Positions 17,368 to 25,640 of a stretch of DNA of 54,672 nt are shown one piece after another. This DNA comes from Planctomycetota bacterium (lineage in GTDB: Bacteria; Planctomycetota; J058), in NCBI GenBank assembly GCA_019636275.1, contig JAHBXY010000049.1, forward strand, positions 1 through 54,672, read 5' to 3'. Made by a program: the position numbers and the translations under genes. Each line of letters opens with the position of its first letter. The stretch's first letter is position 1. A model generated the notes under the pieces. That model was not told where the DNA came from and ran no database searches. It was given only the letters and a program-made list of their open reading frames with translations.

Positions 17368-19014
17368 ATGGTCCTCTCGCCGCGAAGGACGCTCTCCGGG
17401 CGCCGGATCCTCCTCACCGGCGTGACCGGCTTCCTCGGCAAGGTGTGGCTGGCGCACCTCCTCGAGGTCGTGCCCGAGGCCCGCGTGCACCTGCTGGTGC
17501 GCCCGGGGCGCCGCGGCGCGCGCGCGCGCCTCGAGGACCTGCTGGCCACGTCGCCGGCCTTCTGGCCGCTGCACGAGCGCCACGGCCCGACGCTGGGCCG
17601 CTTCCTCGGCGCGCGCCTCGACGTGCTCGCGGGCGACGTCGCGCGACCGGGCTTCGGCCTCTCGCCCGACGACCTGGCGCGCCTCGAGGGCCTCGACCTC
17701 GTCGTGCACATGGCCGGCGTCACCGACCTCGATCCGGACGTCGAGGGCGCGGTGGGCACGAACGTCGACGGCGCGCGCCACGCGGCCGACGTCGCCCGGC
17801 GGACGGGCGCGCGCCTCCTGCACGTGTCGACGGCCTACGTCGCCGGCCGCCGGCGCGGCGACGTCGCCGAGCGGGTCGAGGCCACCTGCCCGGCCGGCGA
17901 AGCGCTCGACGCCGCGGCCGAGGTCGACGCCCTGCGCCGCGCCGTCGCGCGCGCCCGCGAGGAGGCGGACGAGCCCGACGTCGCGGCGGTCCTGCGGCGG
18001 ACCGCCCGCGAGGCGCTGCGCCGCCACGGCGGCCCCGACGACGACGAGGCGGAGTGGCTCGCCCGCGAGCGCGACCGCTGGGTCCGCGAGCGCGCCGACG
18101 TCACGGCGAGGGCGCGGGCCAGGGCGCGCGGCTGGCCGAACGTCTACACGTTCTCCAAGGCGCTGGCCGAGGCCGTCGTGGCCGCGGAGGAGGGCCTCGC
18201 CTGGACGATCGTCCGCCCGTCGATCGTCGAGGGCGCCGTGGCCTTCCCGTTCGCCGGCTGGAAGGAGGGGCTCGAGACCTCGGGCCCGCTCACGTGGGCC
18301 ATGGCGCGCGGCCCCCTGCGCAGCGTGCCGGCGCGGCCCGACGTGGCGCTCGACGTGATCCCGGTCGACCTCGTGGCCCGCGGCGTGTCGCTCGTGGCCG
18401 CCGCGCTCCTCGAGGGGCGCGCGCCGCCGGTCGTGCACCTGTCGAGCGCCGCCACGAACCCGCTGCCCGTGCGCCGCGCCGTCGACCTGACCGCGCTGGC
18501 CGGCCGCGAGGAGGCGCCCGAGGGCTGGCGCGGGCTCCTCGCGCCGCCGGCCGACGTGACGGGCGACCTGGCCTACCGGCTGACGTCCGCCCCGCTGCTG
18601 CGCCGCCTGGCCGCCGGCGCGCGCGACCTGCTGTCGGCCGCCGGCCGCGCCCTGCCCGACGAGGGCCTGCTGGCGACGGCGGCCGACCGGGCCCGCGCGC
18701 TCGCCCGCGACGCCGCCCGCGCCGAGCGCCGCCTGGGGGACCTCGCGGACACGGTCGAGCGGTTCCGCCACTTCCTCTCGCACGACGCGGTGTTCGCGAC
18801 CGACGCGATCGCGCGCCTGCACGCCGACCTCGACCCGGCCGACCGCGACGCCTTCGGCTTCGACCCGGCCGCGCTCGACTGGCGGACCTACTGGCTCGAG
18901 GCGCACGTCCCGGGGCTGCGCCGCTGGATCTGGCCGCGCCTCGAGGGCAAGCCGCTCGAGCGCCTGCCGCGGCGGCCGGTGACGCTCGAGGTGCCCGTGC
19001 AGGTGTCGGCGTGA
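17368..19014 (+). CDS. Fatty acyl-CoA reductase-like SDR protein (FAR family)
   Basis: The 548-residue protein begins with the dinucleotide site LLTGVTGFLGKVW (about residues 15-27) of the NAD-binding_4 extended SDR group. The catalytic pair is in VYTFSKALAE and RPSIVEGA follows. A helical insertion lies around residues 175-250. The C-terminal domain FRHFLSHDAVFATDAI ... WRTYWLEAHVPGLRRW matches the FAR_C (male sterility-type) domain. Such enzymes reduce acyl-CoA or acyl-ACP to aldehyde or alcohol with NADPH. It starts a five-gene coupled operon. The product could be fatty alcohol for wax or ether lipids; that part is inference. Confidence 0.85.
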   Translation: MVLSPRRTLSGRRILLTGVTGFLGKVWLAHLLEVVPEARVHLLVRPGRRGARARLEDLLATSPAFWPLHERHGPTLGRFLGARLDVLAGDVARPGFGLSPDDLARLEGLDLVVHMAGVTDLDPDVEGAVGTNVDGARHAADVARRTGARLLHVSTAYVAGRRRGDVAERVEATCPAGEALDAAAEVDALRRAVARAREEADEPDVAAVLRRTAREALRRHGGPDDDEAEWLARERDRWVRERADVTARARARARGWPNVYTFSKALAEAVVAAEEGLAWTIVRPSIVEGAVAFPFAGWKEGLETSGPLTWAMARGPLRSVPARPDVALDVIPVDLVARGVSLVAAALLEGRAPPVVHLSSAATNPLPVRRAVDLTALAGREEAPEGWRGLLAPPADVTGDLAYRLTSAPLLRRLAAGARDLLSAAGRALPDEGLLATAADRARALARDAARAERRLGDLADTVERFRHFLSHDAVFATDAIARLHADLDPADRDAFGFDPAALDWRTYWLEAHVPGLRRWIWPRLEGKPLERLPRRPVTLEVPVQVSA

Positions 19015-20168
19015 CGGGCGGCCGGACGCTCCTCACGGGCGCGACCGGCTACCTGGGCGGCTACGCGCTCCACGGCCTGCTCCAGCGCGGCGAGCCCGTC
19101 CTGGCGCTCGTGCGCGCGCGGGACGACGCCGAGGCCCGCGCGCGCCTGTGGACCGCGCTCGACCTGCACCTGCCGCGCGACACGGCCGCCGCCGCGCGCT
19201 GGCTCGGCGATCGCCTCGCCTCCGGTCAGCTCGCGGTCGCCCGCGGCGACCTGCGCCAGCCGGGGCTGGGCCTCGACCCGGCGGCGCTCGAGGACGTCAC
19301 CTCGGTCCTGCACGTGGCCGCGTCGCTCAACCGGCGCTCCGAGAAGGTGTGCCTCGACGTGAACCTGCGCGGCGGCCTCGAGGTGGTCCTCGTCGCGCGC
19401 GCGCTCCTCGAGCGCGGTCGCCTGCGCCGCTACACGCACGTCTCGACCGTGGCCGTCGCCGGGCGCCGGCAGGCCGAGGTCGTGGGCGAGGACGAGGCGG
19501 CGAGCTTCGAGCGCTCCGACTTCGACCCCTACGCGCGGACGAAGAAGTTCGCCGAGCACCTGTCGGCGCGTCTGCTGCCCGGCGCCAGCGTGGTCATCGC
19601 GCGCCCGAGCATCGTGCTCGGCGACTCGCGCTTCCCCGAGACGACGCAGTTCGACATGGTCCAGGCCTTCGTGCGCCTGGCCCAGAGCCCGGCCCTGCCG
19701 TTCGACCCGGCCGCCCGCCTGGACATCGTCCCCGCCGACTTCGTGGCCGAGGCGCTCGTGCGCCTGCACCTCGCCGAGCGGCCGCGGCACCGCATCTACC
19801 ACCTCGCCGCCGGGACGGCGTCGCCCACCTTTCGCGAGGTGACTGACGCGATGGCCCGCGCTCGCGGCCGGCGCGGCCCCGTCTACTTGCCGCGCCTCGG
19901 CGCCCCGGTCGCGGCCGCCCTGGGGACGCTCTCGCGCGGTCGCTCGACCGTCGCGCGGCTGGCGGCGCTGCTCGACGTCTTCTGGCCCTACCTGGCCTGG
20001 GACGTCGTGTTCGACAACCGGCGCGTCACGGACGAGACCGGCCTCGTCCCGGCCCGCTTCCCCGACTACTGCCCGGGCCTGTTCCGCTTCGCCGTCGACG
20101 GCGGCTTCCGCTACCCGCACCGGCCAGCGCCGACGGCGGCGCTCGAGCCGCAGGCCGTCGTCGTGTGA
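19011..20168 (+). CDS. Extended SDR oxidoreductase, thioester-reductase-like
   Basis: The 385-residue protein starts at GTG 19011 inside the FAR stop. LLTGATGYLGGYALHGLL is the NAD(P) site, HVSTVAVAG the serine region, YARTKKFAEHL the YxxxK pair and IARPSIVLGDSRFPETT the substrate loop. It belongs to the same NAD-binding_4 group as the preceding gene but lacks FAR_C. A hydrophobic segment near residues 300-325 may associate with membrane. Two adjacent reductases suggest sequential acyl to aldehyde to alcohol reduction, or different chain lengths. Confidence 0.82.
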   Translation: MTGGRTLLTGATGYLGGYALHGLLQRGEPVLALVRARDDAEARARLWTALDLHLPRDTAAAARWLGDRLASGQLAVARGDLRQPGLGLDPAALEDVTSVLHVAASLNRRSEKVCLDVNLRGGLEVVLVARALLERGRLRRYTHVSTVAVAGRRQAEVVGEDEAASFERSDFDPYARTKKFAEHLSARLLPGASVVIARPSIVLGDSRFPETTQFDMVQAFVRLAQSPALPFDPAARLDIVPADFVAEALVRLHLAERPRHRIYHLAAGTASPTFREVTDAMARARGRRGPVYLPRLGAPVAAALGTLSRGRSTVARLAALLDVFWPYLAWDVVFDNRRVTDETGLVPARFPDYCPGLFRFAVDGGFRYPHRPAPTAALEPQAVVV

Positions 20169-20812
20169 GCGGCCACCGGCGCGCGTTCGCCTGCCTCGCC
20201 CTGCTCTGCGCCGCCGGCGTCCTGGCCCTCCCGCTCGACCAGACGAGGGAGAGTTCTAGCCGCAGCCGACTCGAGTTCGACGAGGCGGGCGCGACGGCGC
20301 GCGAGCTCCACGTCGATCGCACCACGCGCGCCTACGGCATCGTCCACATCCGCTCGACCCTGTGGCGCGCGGGCGCACCCGCGTCCGGGCCCGTGCCGGG
20401 CACCGAAGAGGACCGGGCCGAGCTCCTCCGCGCGTGGCCCGACCTGGCGGACGAGCTCGCGCGCGAACCCGACGGCTGGTCGATCGCCTGGCGCGAGCTC
20501 GTGATCAGGGCGCCCCTGGGGCTGCTCCTGTTCCTGCTCGGGTCGGCGTGGTGGGTGCTCGTCCGCCGCTCGCCGCTCGACCTGCGCGGGCGACCCGCTC
20601 ACGCCGCCATCTCTTCCTTCGGCCTGGCGCTCGTGCCGTGGCTCCCCCTGACCCTGCTCCTCGCCCAGCTCTGGGTGCTCGCCGGGCAGCCGCTCGCCGG
20701 AACGCCCCAGCTCGTGGGGCCGGGCGCGACGATCGCCGGGACCGCCCTGCTCCTCGGCTTCGGGCTGGTCCTCGCGCTGCGACCGAGGGCCGGCGCCGAG
20801 GCTAGCGAGTGA
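20165..20812 (+). CDS. Membrane protein, paralogue of the next gene
   Basis: The 215-residue protein starts at GTG 20165 overlapping the SDR stop. An N-terminal signal-like helix (about 6-23) leads to an external domain of about 95 residues, then three membrane helices (about 118-133, 144-170, 182-203). Aligning it with the next gene shows shared spacing: LL(R)AWPD/LRRFPD before the first helix, L-FLL-SAWW-LVR, PWLPL/PWLLG, AGQPL/AGRPM and GTALLL ... LRPR. I find no known family. Its place in the FAR operon suggests a role with an envelope lipid. Confidence 0.75.
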   Translation: MSGHRRAFACLALLCAAGVLALPLDQTRESSSRSRLEFDEAGATARELHVDRTTRAYGIVHIRSTLWRAGAPASGPVPGTEEDRAELLRAWPDLADELAREPDGWSIAWRELVIRAPLGLLLFLLGSAWWVLVRRSPLDLRGRPAHAAISSFGLALVPWLPLTLLLAQLWVLAGQPLAGTPQLVGPGATIAGTALLLGFGLVLALRPRAGAEASE

Positions 20813-21480
20813 ACCGCCGCCTGCGCGAGCACCGGCTGGCGGTGACCAGCTTCGCGCTCGCGAGCGCGCTGTGGGCGTGCGGCACCCCGGTCGGTGAGTC
20901 GGTGGGCACCTTCACGTGGTCCATGACCGAGTACGACATGGGCGACGGCCAGCCGGCGCACGTCCTCGGGGAGGTGCGCGGTCGCGTGCACCTGTTCGGC
21001 GCGCCGTCAGGCCCCTTCCGCCGCGGCCGGGTCGAGTGGCACGTCGAGGTCCTGCGCCCGGACGCGCCCCCGGAGGTCGTCGACGCCACGCCGGCGCTCG
21101 AGGCCGAGGTGCTGCGGCGCTTCCCGGACGCGGCCTCCCCGGTGGGCTGGCACATGGACGGCTCCGCGCTCGCCGCGTCAGCGTGGCTGGGGTCCATCTT
21201 CTTCTTGCTGACGAGCGCCTGGTGGCTGGTCGTGCGCAGCCGCCCCCACGAGCCGAGCCTCCGCCGGGCCCTGCTGACCACGCTGGGCCTGTCCCTCTGG
21301 CCGTGGCTCCTGGGGACCAGCCTGAGCTGGTTCCTCTGGGGTCGCGCCGGGCGTCCGATGCCAGCCGTGCCGCTCCTCGTCGACCCCCACCTGTTGCTCT
21401 CCGGCACGGCGCTCCTCCTGAGCGCCTGTCTGGTGCATCTCCTCCGCCCGCGCGACGCGGGCGAGGCGGAGGGGCCGTGA
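20809..21480 (+). CDS. Membrane lipoprotein-like protein, paralogue of the previous gene
   Basis: The 223-residue protein starts at GTG 20809 within the previous stop. The N-terminus ends in ASALWAC, a possible lipobox. An external domain with aromatic strands (GTFTWSMTEYDMG) is followed by three helices (about 124-142, 156-174, 187-213) that align with the upstream paralogue. The two are tandem duplicates that have diverged strongly in the external half and little in the membrane half, consistent with a heteromer. Family unknown. Confidence 0.75.
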   Translation: MNRRLREHRLAVTSFALASALWACGTPVGESVGTFTWSMTEYDMGDGQPAHVLGEVRGRVHLFGAPSGPFRRGRVEWHVEVLRPDAPPEVVDATPALEAEVLRRFPDAASPVGWHMDGSALAASAWLGSIFFLLTSAWWLVVRSRPHEPSLRRALLTTLGLSLWPWLLGTSLSWFLWGRAGRPMPAVPLLVDPHLLLSGTALLLSACLVHLLRPRDAGEAEGP

Positions 21481-21857
21481 CCGGCGGGAAGGCGCGCCGT
21501 CGCGCCGCGCCGGCGGCCCTGGCGCTCGCGCCGCTGCTCCTCGGGGGCTGCGGCACGATCGCCTCCATTGTCCTGGCCGGCTCGGGCGCGGGCCTGGCCT
21601 TCCCGCCGGGGTCGGCCAGGCGGGCCTGGCCGCTCGGGGCCGTCTACTGCGGCGTGGCCCTGGACGTCTATCTGATGCAGCGCGGGACCCCGACCGGGGG
21701 GGTGCTCGGCGCCCTGGACCTGCCCCTGAGCTTCGGGCTCGACACGCTCCTCCTGCCCCTGACCGTCCCGCTGCAGGTCGCGTGGTGGCTGTCGCGGCCC
21801 GCGGCGTCCGGCCCGGCGCCGCCCCGGGCGGACGTGGCGCCCGTGTCCTCGCGGTAG
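21477..21857 (+). CDS. YceK/YidQ-family lipoprotein
   Basis: The 126-residue protein starts at GTG 21477. The signal ends at the lipobox LLLGGC (about residue 23), followed by GTIASIV. The family signature is the segment YCGVALDVYL ... LGALDLPLSFGLDTLLLP, close in pattern to the ILDLPFSLVFDTLLLP of E. coli YceK. Members are small outer-membrane-associated lipoproteins of unknown function. It closes the five-gene FAR operon, again through a 4-nt overlap. Confidence in the family is good; the role is not known. Confidence 0.8.
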   Translation: MTGGKARRRAAPAALALAPLLLGGCGTIASIVLAGSGAGLAFPPGSARRAWPLGAVYCGVALDVYLMQRGTPTGGVLGALDLPLSFGLDTLLLPLTVPLQVAWWLSRPAASGPAPPRADVAPVSSR

Positions 21858-21891
21858 ACGGGACGACGTTGCCTACGCCTCGCCGCCCGCG

Positions 21892-21897
21892 TAGCCT
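21892..21897 (+). promoter_or_regulatory. Candidate -10 element TAGCCT of a leaderless gene
   Basis: TAGCCT is followed by exactly 6 nt and then GTG 21904, with no Shine-Dalgarno sequence. The expected transcript start coincides with the start codon. Confidence 0.5.
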
Positions 21898-21903
21898 CGC
21901 CGC

Positions 21904-23352
21904 GTGCTCGAGGACCTCCTCTCCCGTCCGCCCGCCCTCCCCGACCTCGCCCTCGAGGCGGCCATGGCCGCCGCGATCGAGGCGTCGCGCGTGCGCCACG
22001 CCCTCGCCGACCACGCGCCCTGGGCGCCCGGCCGGCCGCTCAAGCTCCTGCTCGTCGGCTACGTCGGGACGCGCAACACGGGCGCCGACGTGCGCGTGGC
22101 GGAGATGCTTCGCCAGCTCGCGACGATCTTCGGCGACGACCACCTCGAGGCGACGGTCGTCACGTCGGACGCGCGCCTCTCGGCCGGCTACTTCCCGGGC
22201 GTGCGGCAGGTGAAGCTGCCCGACCTGTTCGTGCCGTTCCTCTACCAGGAGACCCTGCGCCACGACGGCGTCGTGGCCTGCGAGGGCTCCATGTTCAAGA
22301 GCACGTTCGCCAACGCGCTCACGACGCTGATGACCGGCGCGCTCGGGATGGCCGTGAGCCAGAACAAGGTGGCCGTCGGCTACGGCGCCGAGGCGGGCGA
22401 CATGGACCCTGCCCTGCGGGCCCTCGTCGCCCGCTACTGCCGCGGGGCGCTCGTCGTGTGCAGGAACGACCCCAGCCGCGAGGTGCTCGAGGGCCTCGGC
22501 GTGCGCACAGCGCCGGGGACCGACACGGCCTGGACGTTCGAGCCCGACCCGGGCCCCGACGCGGCCGAGACGCTCGCGGCCGCCGGTGTGGCCCCCGGGC
22601 CGCTCCTGGTGGCCTGCCCGATCAACCCCTTCTGGTGGCCGGTGCGGCCGCAGGTCGGCCGGGCCCTCGTCGACCGCCTGCTCGGGCGGGCCACCGGCAC
22701 GCACTACCGCTCGCTCTACTACCACGACTACGGCGCGGCCGACCGGGCGCGCTTCGAGGCCTACCTCGACGCGTTCGCCGACGGCGTGGCTCGCTTCGCC
22801 CGCACCCGGCGCGCGGCGGTCGCGGTCGTCGGCATGGAGCGCCTCGACCGCGAGGCCTGCGACGGCCTGGCGGCGCGCCTCGAGGGTCCGCTCGGCGGTC
22901 GCCCGCCGGTGCTCGGCTCGGGCGAGCACGACATGCACGCGCTCGTGCGCGTGCTGCGCCACGCGCGCTGGCTCGTGTCGTCGCGCTACCACGCGATCGT
23001 CTGCTCGACGTCGGCCGGCGTGCCGGCGCTCGGCGTGACGATGGACGAGCGGATCGCCAACCTGCTCGAGGAGCGCGGCCAGGGCCACCTCGTCCTGCGC
23101 ACCGACGACCCCGACCTCGCCGAGCGGGTGGCCCACGGCCTCGAGCGCCTCGACCGCGACCGCGAGCGCGTCTCGGGCGAGAGTCTCGCCAGCCTGCCGC
23201 GGCAGCTCGAGGCCATGGGCCGCATGGGCCAGACGCTCGAGCGCCACGTCCGCGCGCGCTACCCCGACCTGCCGCGCGTCGCGCGCCGCGACGACGACTG
23301 GCGCGCCTACCTGCCGCCGCTGTCGCCGCGGCTGGCGACGCTGCTGACCTGA
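21904..23352 (+). CDS. Polysaccharide pyruvyl transferase family protein
   Basis: The 482-residue protein starts at GTG 21904. LLLVGYVGTRNTGADVRVAE (about residues 48-67) and the C-terminal SSRYHAIVCSTSAGVPALGV are the two signatures of the PS_pyruv_trans (CsaB/WcaK) family, with a GT-B-like two-domain fold. These enzymes transfer pyruvate from phosphoenolpyruvate to sugars of surface polymers; some members have other activities. It has 40-50 residues of extra N-terminus and a long C-terminus compared with CsaB. It is followed closely by a hypothetical gene. The substrate cannot be deduced. Confidence 0.82.
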   Translation: MLEDLLSRPPALPDLALEAAMAAAIEASRVRHALADHAPWAPGRPLKLLLVGYVGTRNTGADVRVAEMLRQLATIFGDDHLEATVVTSDARLSAGYFPGVRQVKLPDLFVPFLYQETLRHDGVVACEGSMFKSTFANALTTLMTGALGMAVSQNKVAVGYGAEAGDMDPALRALVARYCRGALVVCRNDPSREVLEGLGVRTAPGTDTAWTFEPDPGPDAAETLAAAGVAPGPLLVACPINPFWWPVRPQVGRALVDRLLGRATGTHYRSLYYHDYGAADRARFEAYLDAFADGVARFARTRRAAVAVVGMERLDREACDGLAARLEGPLGGRPPVLGSGEHDMHALVRVLRHARWLVSSRYHAIVCSTSAGVPALGVTMDERIANLLEERGQGHLVLRTDDPDLAERVAHGLERLDRDRERVSGESLASLPRQLEAMGRMGQTLERHVRARYPDLPRVARRDDDWRAYLPPLSPRLATLLT

Positions 23353-23355
23353 CCC

Positions 23356-23937
23356 ATGACTGACGCGAGCCTGCGGGAGCTGGAGCGCCGCTGGCGGGAG
23401 TCCGGGTCCCTCGACGACGAGGTCGCCTGGCTCGCCGCGCGCCGCCGGTCGGGGGAGCTCGGCCGCGCTCACCTCGAGCTCGCCGCCGCTTGCGGTCATC
23501 GCGCCGCAGGACTGGCGTGCGGGACGCAGGCGGCGTCTCCACCAGAAACGTACCGCGCACTGGCGCGGACCCTGACCGGTGTAGGAGACCGGCTCATCCT
23601 CGTGGCGGTTCGCTCCATCGCGGCGTCGTTGGAGGAGACGTCCGCTGACGCGGCGACCCGGACGGCGGCGAGCCTCGCGTGTCGCGCGACCGAGGCCGCG
23701 CTGCGTCCGCGATCTGCTCGCGCACAGGACCAGGGCGCCCTCGTGCGGGCGCACGCCGCCTGGCTGGACCTGCGCGGCCTCGACATCATCCTGGCGGGTC
23801 CCCTGAGCGCCTGGGATCTGCTGAGGCTCGCCCTCGAGACGGCCGAGCGGGAGGCGCTGAGCCTCGACGTGGTGCTCCGCGTCCTCGCCCGGCATTCGCT
23901 GAGCCCGAGCTCGGACATGCCTGACGTGGCGCCGTGA
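23356..23937 (+). CDS. Hypothetical protein sharing an N-terminal domain with the gene at 24523-25474
   Basis: The 193-residue soluble protein is mostly helical. The first 50 residues (LRELERRWRESGSLDDEVAW ... LELAAACGHRAA) follow a pattern I associate with hypothetical proteins of planctomycetes and myxobacteria: an ERR/ERA start, a D-rich turn, an R-R-R/L helix, then LAA..GH.AA. The same pattern opens the protein encoded at 24523-25474 on the other strand. The rest is Ala/Leu-rich. It begins 3 nt after the pyruvyl transferase stop. Base composition is a little more A/T-rich than its neighbours. Confidence 0.65.
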   Translation: MTDASLRELERRWRESGSLDDEVAWLAARRRSGELGRAHLELAAACGHRAAGLACGTQAASPPETYRALARTLTGVGDRLILVAVRSIAASLEETSADAATRTAASLACRATEAALRPRSARAQDQGALVRAHAAWLDLRGLDIILAGPLSAWDLLRLALETAEREALSLDVVLRVLARHSLSPSSDMPDVAP

Positions 23938-23950
23938 GCGCGCACGCGGG

Positions 23951-23956
23951 TAGGAT
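23951..23956 (+). promoter_or_regulatory. Candidate -10 element TAGGAT of the toxin-antitoxin pair
   Basis: TAGGAT lies 22 nt before ATG 23979. The short leader contains GAGGAG, so this message would have a normal ribosome site. Confidence 0.4.
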
Positions 23957-23978
23957 GTCGGGGTCATCGAGGAGCCCC

Positions 23979-24215
23979 ATGACCGACCGTTCACGCGAGC
24001 TGCTCGCCGAGGTCCTCAGGCTACCGCTGCCCGAGCGGGCGGAGTTCGCGGCCGAGGTGCTCGCCAGCATCGATGGCGAAGACGACGCGGACGCGGAGGC
24101 GGCGTGGCTCGCGGAGATCGAGCGGCGCGGGCGGCGGGTCCTCTCGGGACAGAGCCAGGGACGTCCCTGGGAAGAGGTCCGGGCCCGGATCGAGGGGCGC
24201 CTCCGACGTCCATGA
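23979..24215 (+). CDS. Antitoxin, addiction-module component family (TIGR02574-like)
   Basis: The 78-residue protein has the typical RELLAEVLRLPLPERAEFAA start, an acidic middle (SIDGEDDADAEAAW), the conserved WLAEIERR and the C-terminal RPWEEVRARI. These small helical antitoxins neutralise RelE/ParE-type toxins encoded immediately downstream. An in-frame upstream start at 23934 would add 15 residues, but ATG 23979 has the better ribosome site. Its stop overlaps the toxin start (ATGA). Confidence 0.85.
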   Translation: MTDRSRELLAEVLRLPLPERAEFAAEVLASIDGEDDADAEAAWLAEIERRGRRVLSGQSQGRPWEEVRARIEGRLRRP

Positions 24216-24526
24216 AGCCGGTGCGCGTCGAGCCCGAGGCGGATGACGAGCTCGCGGCCGCCGCCTCCTGGTACGACGCCCAACGCCCAGGGCTCGGGGT
24301 CGAGTTCATGGCGGCGGTCGCCGAGGCGATCGAGCGCGTCCAGCGGATGCCGGCCGTGCACGCGCTCGTCCCGGGCGCTCCCGAGGACCTTCCGGCGCGG
24401 CAGGCGCACGTCGGCCGGTACCCCTACAAGGTGGTCTTCTTCGACTTGCCTGAGGTCGTGCACGTCATCGCGTTCGCGCACGATCGTCAGCGACCGCTCT
24501 ACTGGCTGCGCCGCGCTGGGGGCTAA
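24212..24526 (+). CDS. RelE/ParE-family toxin
   Basis: The 104-residue protein begins EPEADDELAAAASWYDAQRPGLG and contains FMAAVAEAIERVQRMP, then the beta-strand core HVGRYPYKVVFFDL and HVIAFAHDRQRPLYW. This is the usual ParE/RelE layout with the Arg/Tyr-bearing strand and C-terminal Arg/Tyr/Trp. It probably inhibits gyrase or cleaves mRNA; family assignment alone cannot separate these. It is coupled to the antitoxin by a 4-nt overlap. Its TAA overlaps tail-to-tail with the restored stop of the convergent hypothetical gene. Confidence 0.88.
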   Translation: MKPVRVEPEADDELAAAASWYDAQRPGLGVEFMAAVAEAIERVQRMPAVHALVPGAPEDLPARQAHVGRYPYKVVFFDLPEVVHVIAFAHDRQRPLYWLRRAGG

Positions 24527-25474
24527 CCGGCCGTCCCGCCGCGCCGTGCTCGCCCCGACGCCTGCCGCGCGAGCTTGCCGCTCTCGCCGCGCCCCCCAGC
24601 GGCCCTCGGCTGCCGACCCGACGCCGCGCGGCGCGCCGGCGCCGGCGGCGGGGCGGGCGGCCTGGCCGGCCAGCCGGGCCGTCGCGGGGCGCCGGCGATG
24701 CGCCAGCTTGCGTTCCCCCGTGTCGCCGCCGAAGTCGACGGTGACGATCGCCTCGGTCGCGGCGATCACGACGCCCAGGCCGAAGGTCGGGTGCTCGAGG
24801 CGCTCGCCCGTGTCGAAGGCCTCGCTGGCCACGTAGCGCCGCGCCGGGCGGGCGCGCCCCTCGAGGACCCAGGGGAGCACGTCGGCGACGATCTCGCGCC
24901 AGAGCGCGTCCTCGCGCAGGCCGTGCTCGCGCAGGGCGTCGACCCAGCGGGTCGCGTGCGCGCGCCCCAGCGGCGAGGCGTTGGCCTCGAAGGCCTGCGC
25001 GGCCGCCTGGGCGGCGATCCGGGCGGCGTGGACCGAGGCGGCGCTGCGCGTCGCCGTCCGCGCCGCCTCGAGCGCCTGCTCGGCCGCCAGGACGCACGGG
25101 GCCCCGTGCTCCTCGCAGGGGCAGGCGATCCAGGCGTCGACCGCCTCCAGGGCCGCGTGCGGGCGGCGGTCGCCCGGGCGCTCGGCCTCGAACTGCGGCA
25201 GGAACGTGCGCGCCAGCGCCACCTGCGCGCGCAGGGCGGCCTCGAGGCCGTAGTCATAGAGGCCGATCAGGCGCGCCTGCAGGTCGCGCACGCCGGGCGG
25301 GAAGGGCCGCTCGCCCAGCGCCTCGGCCGCCGGCGCGTGGCCGAGGTAGCCGGCCAGGCGCAGGTCCTGCTCCGACAACGCGCCTGCGCGCAGGCGCTCG
25401 CGCAGGAGGCGCACCTGCGCCGCCGGATCGTCCGCCGCCGCGCGCTCGAGCCTCCGGAGCCGTTCGTCCGACAT
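24523..25474 (-). CDS. Hypothetical helical protein with C-terminal CarD/Tudor-like segment; probable frameshift near the end
   Basis: From ATG 25474 the protein opens with the LRRLERAAADDPAAQVRLLR ... LRLAGYLGHAPAA domain also seen at 23356. A helical middle follows, with a Cys pair (IACPCEEHGAPC), then a small beta segment HPTFGLGVVIAATEAIVTVDFGG (about residues 215-240). The frame then runs on antisense through the toxin gene. If one G is removed from the G6 tract (C6 at 24592-24597), it ends instead in GRGESGKLARQASG and stops at 24523-24525, overlapping the toxin TAA. I favour that end (about 317 residues). Function unknown. Confidence 0.6.
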
Positions 25475-25640
25475 CGTGTCACCGTGGGTTCACGCGCCCG
25501 CGACCGCGGACGGAGCCTTTCGTCTCGTCGAGCCCCCAGGATGCCATCGCGGCGGCCACCCGACACCTGCCGCGGCACGGCCCAGGGCGACGGCGGACGA
25601 CCTCGCGGTCGGCGGGCCGGGATGGTCGAATGCGCGCCCC

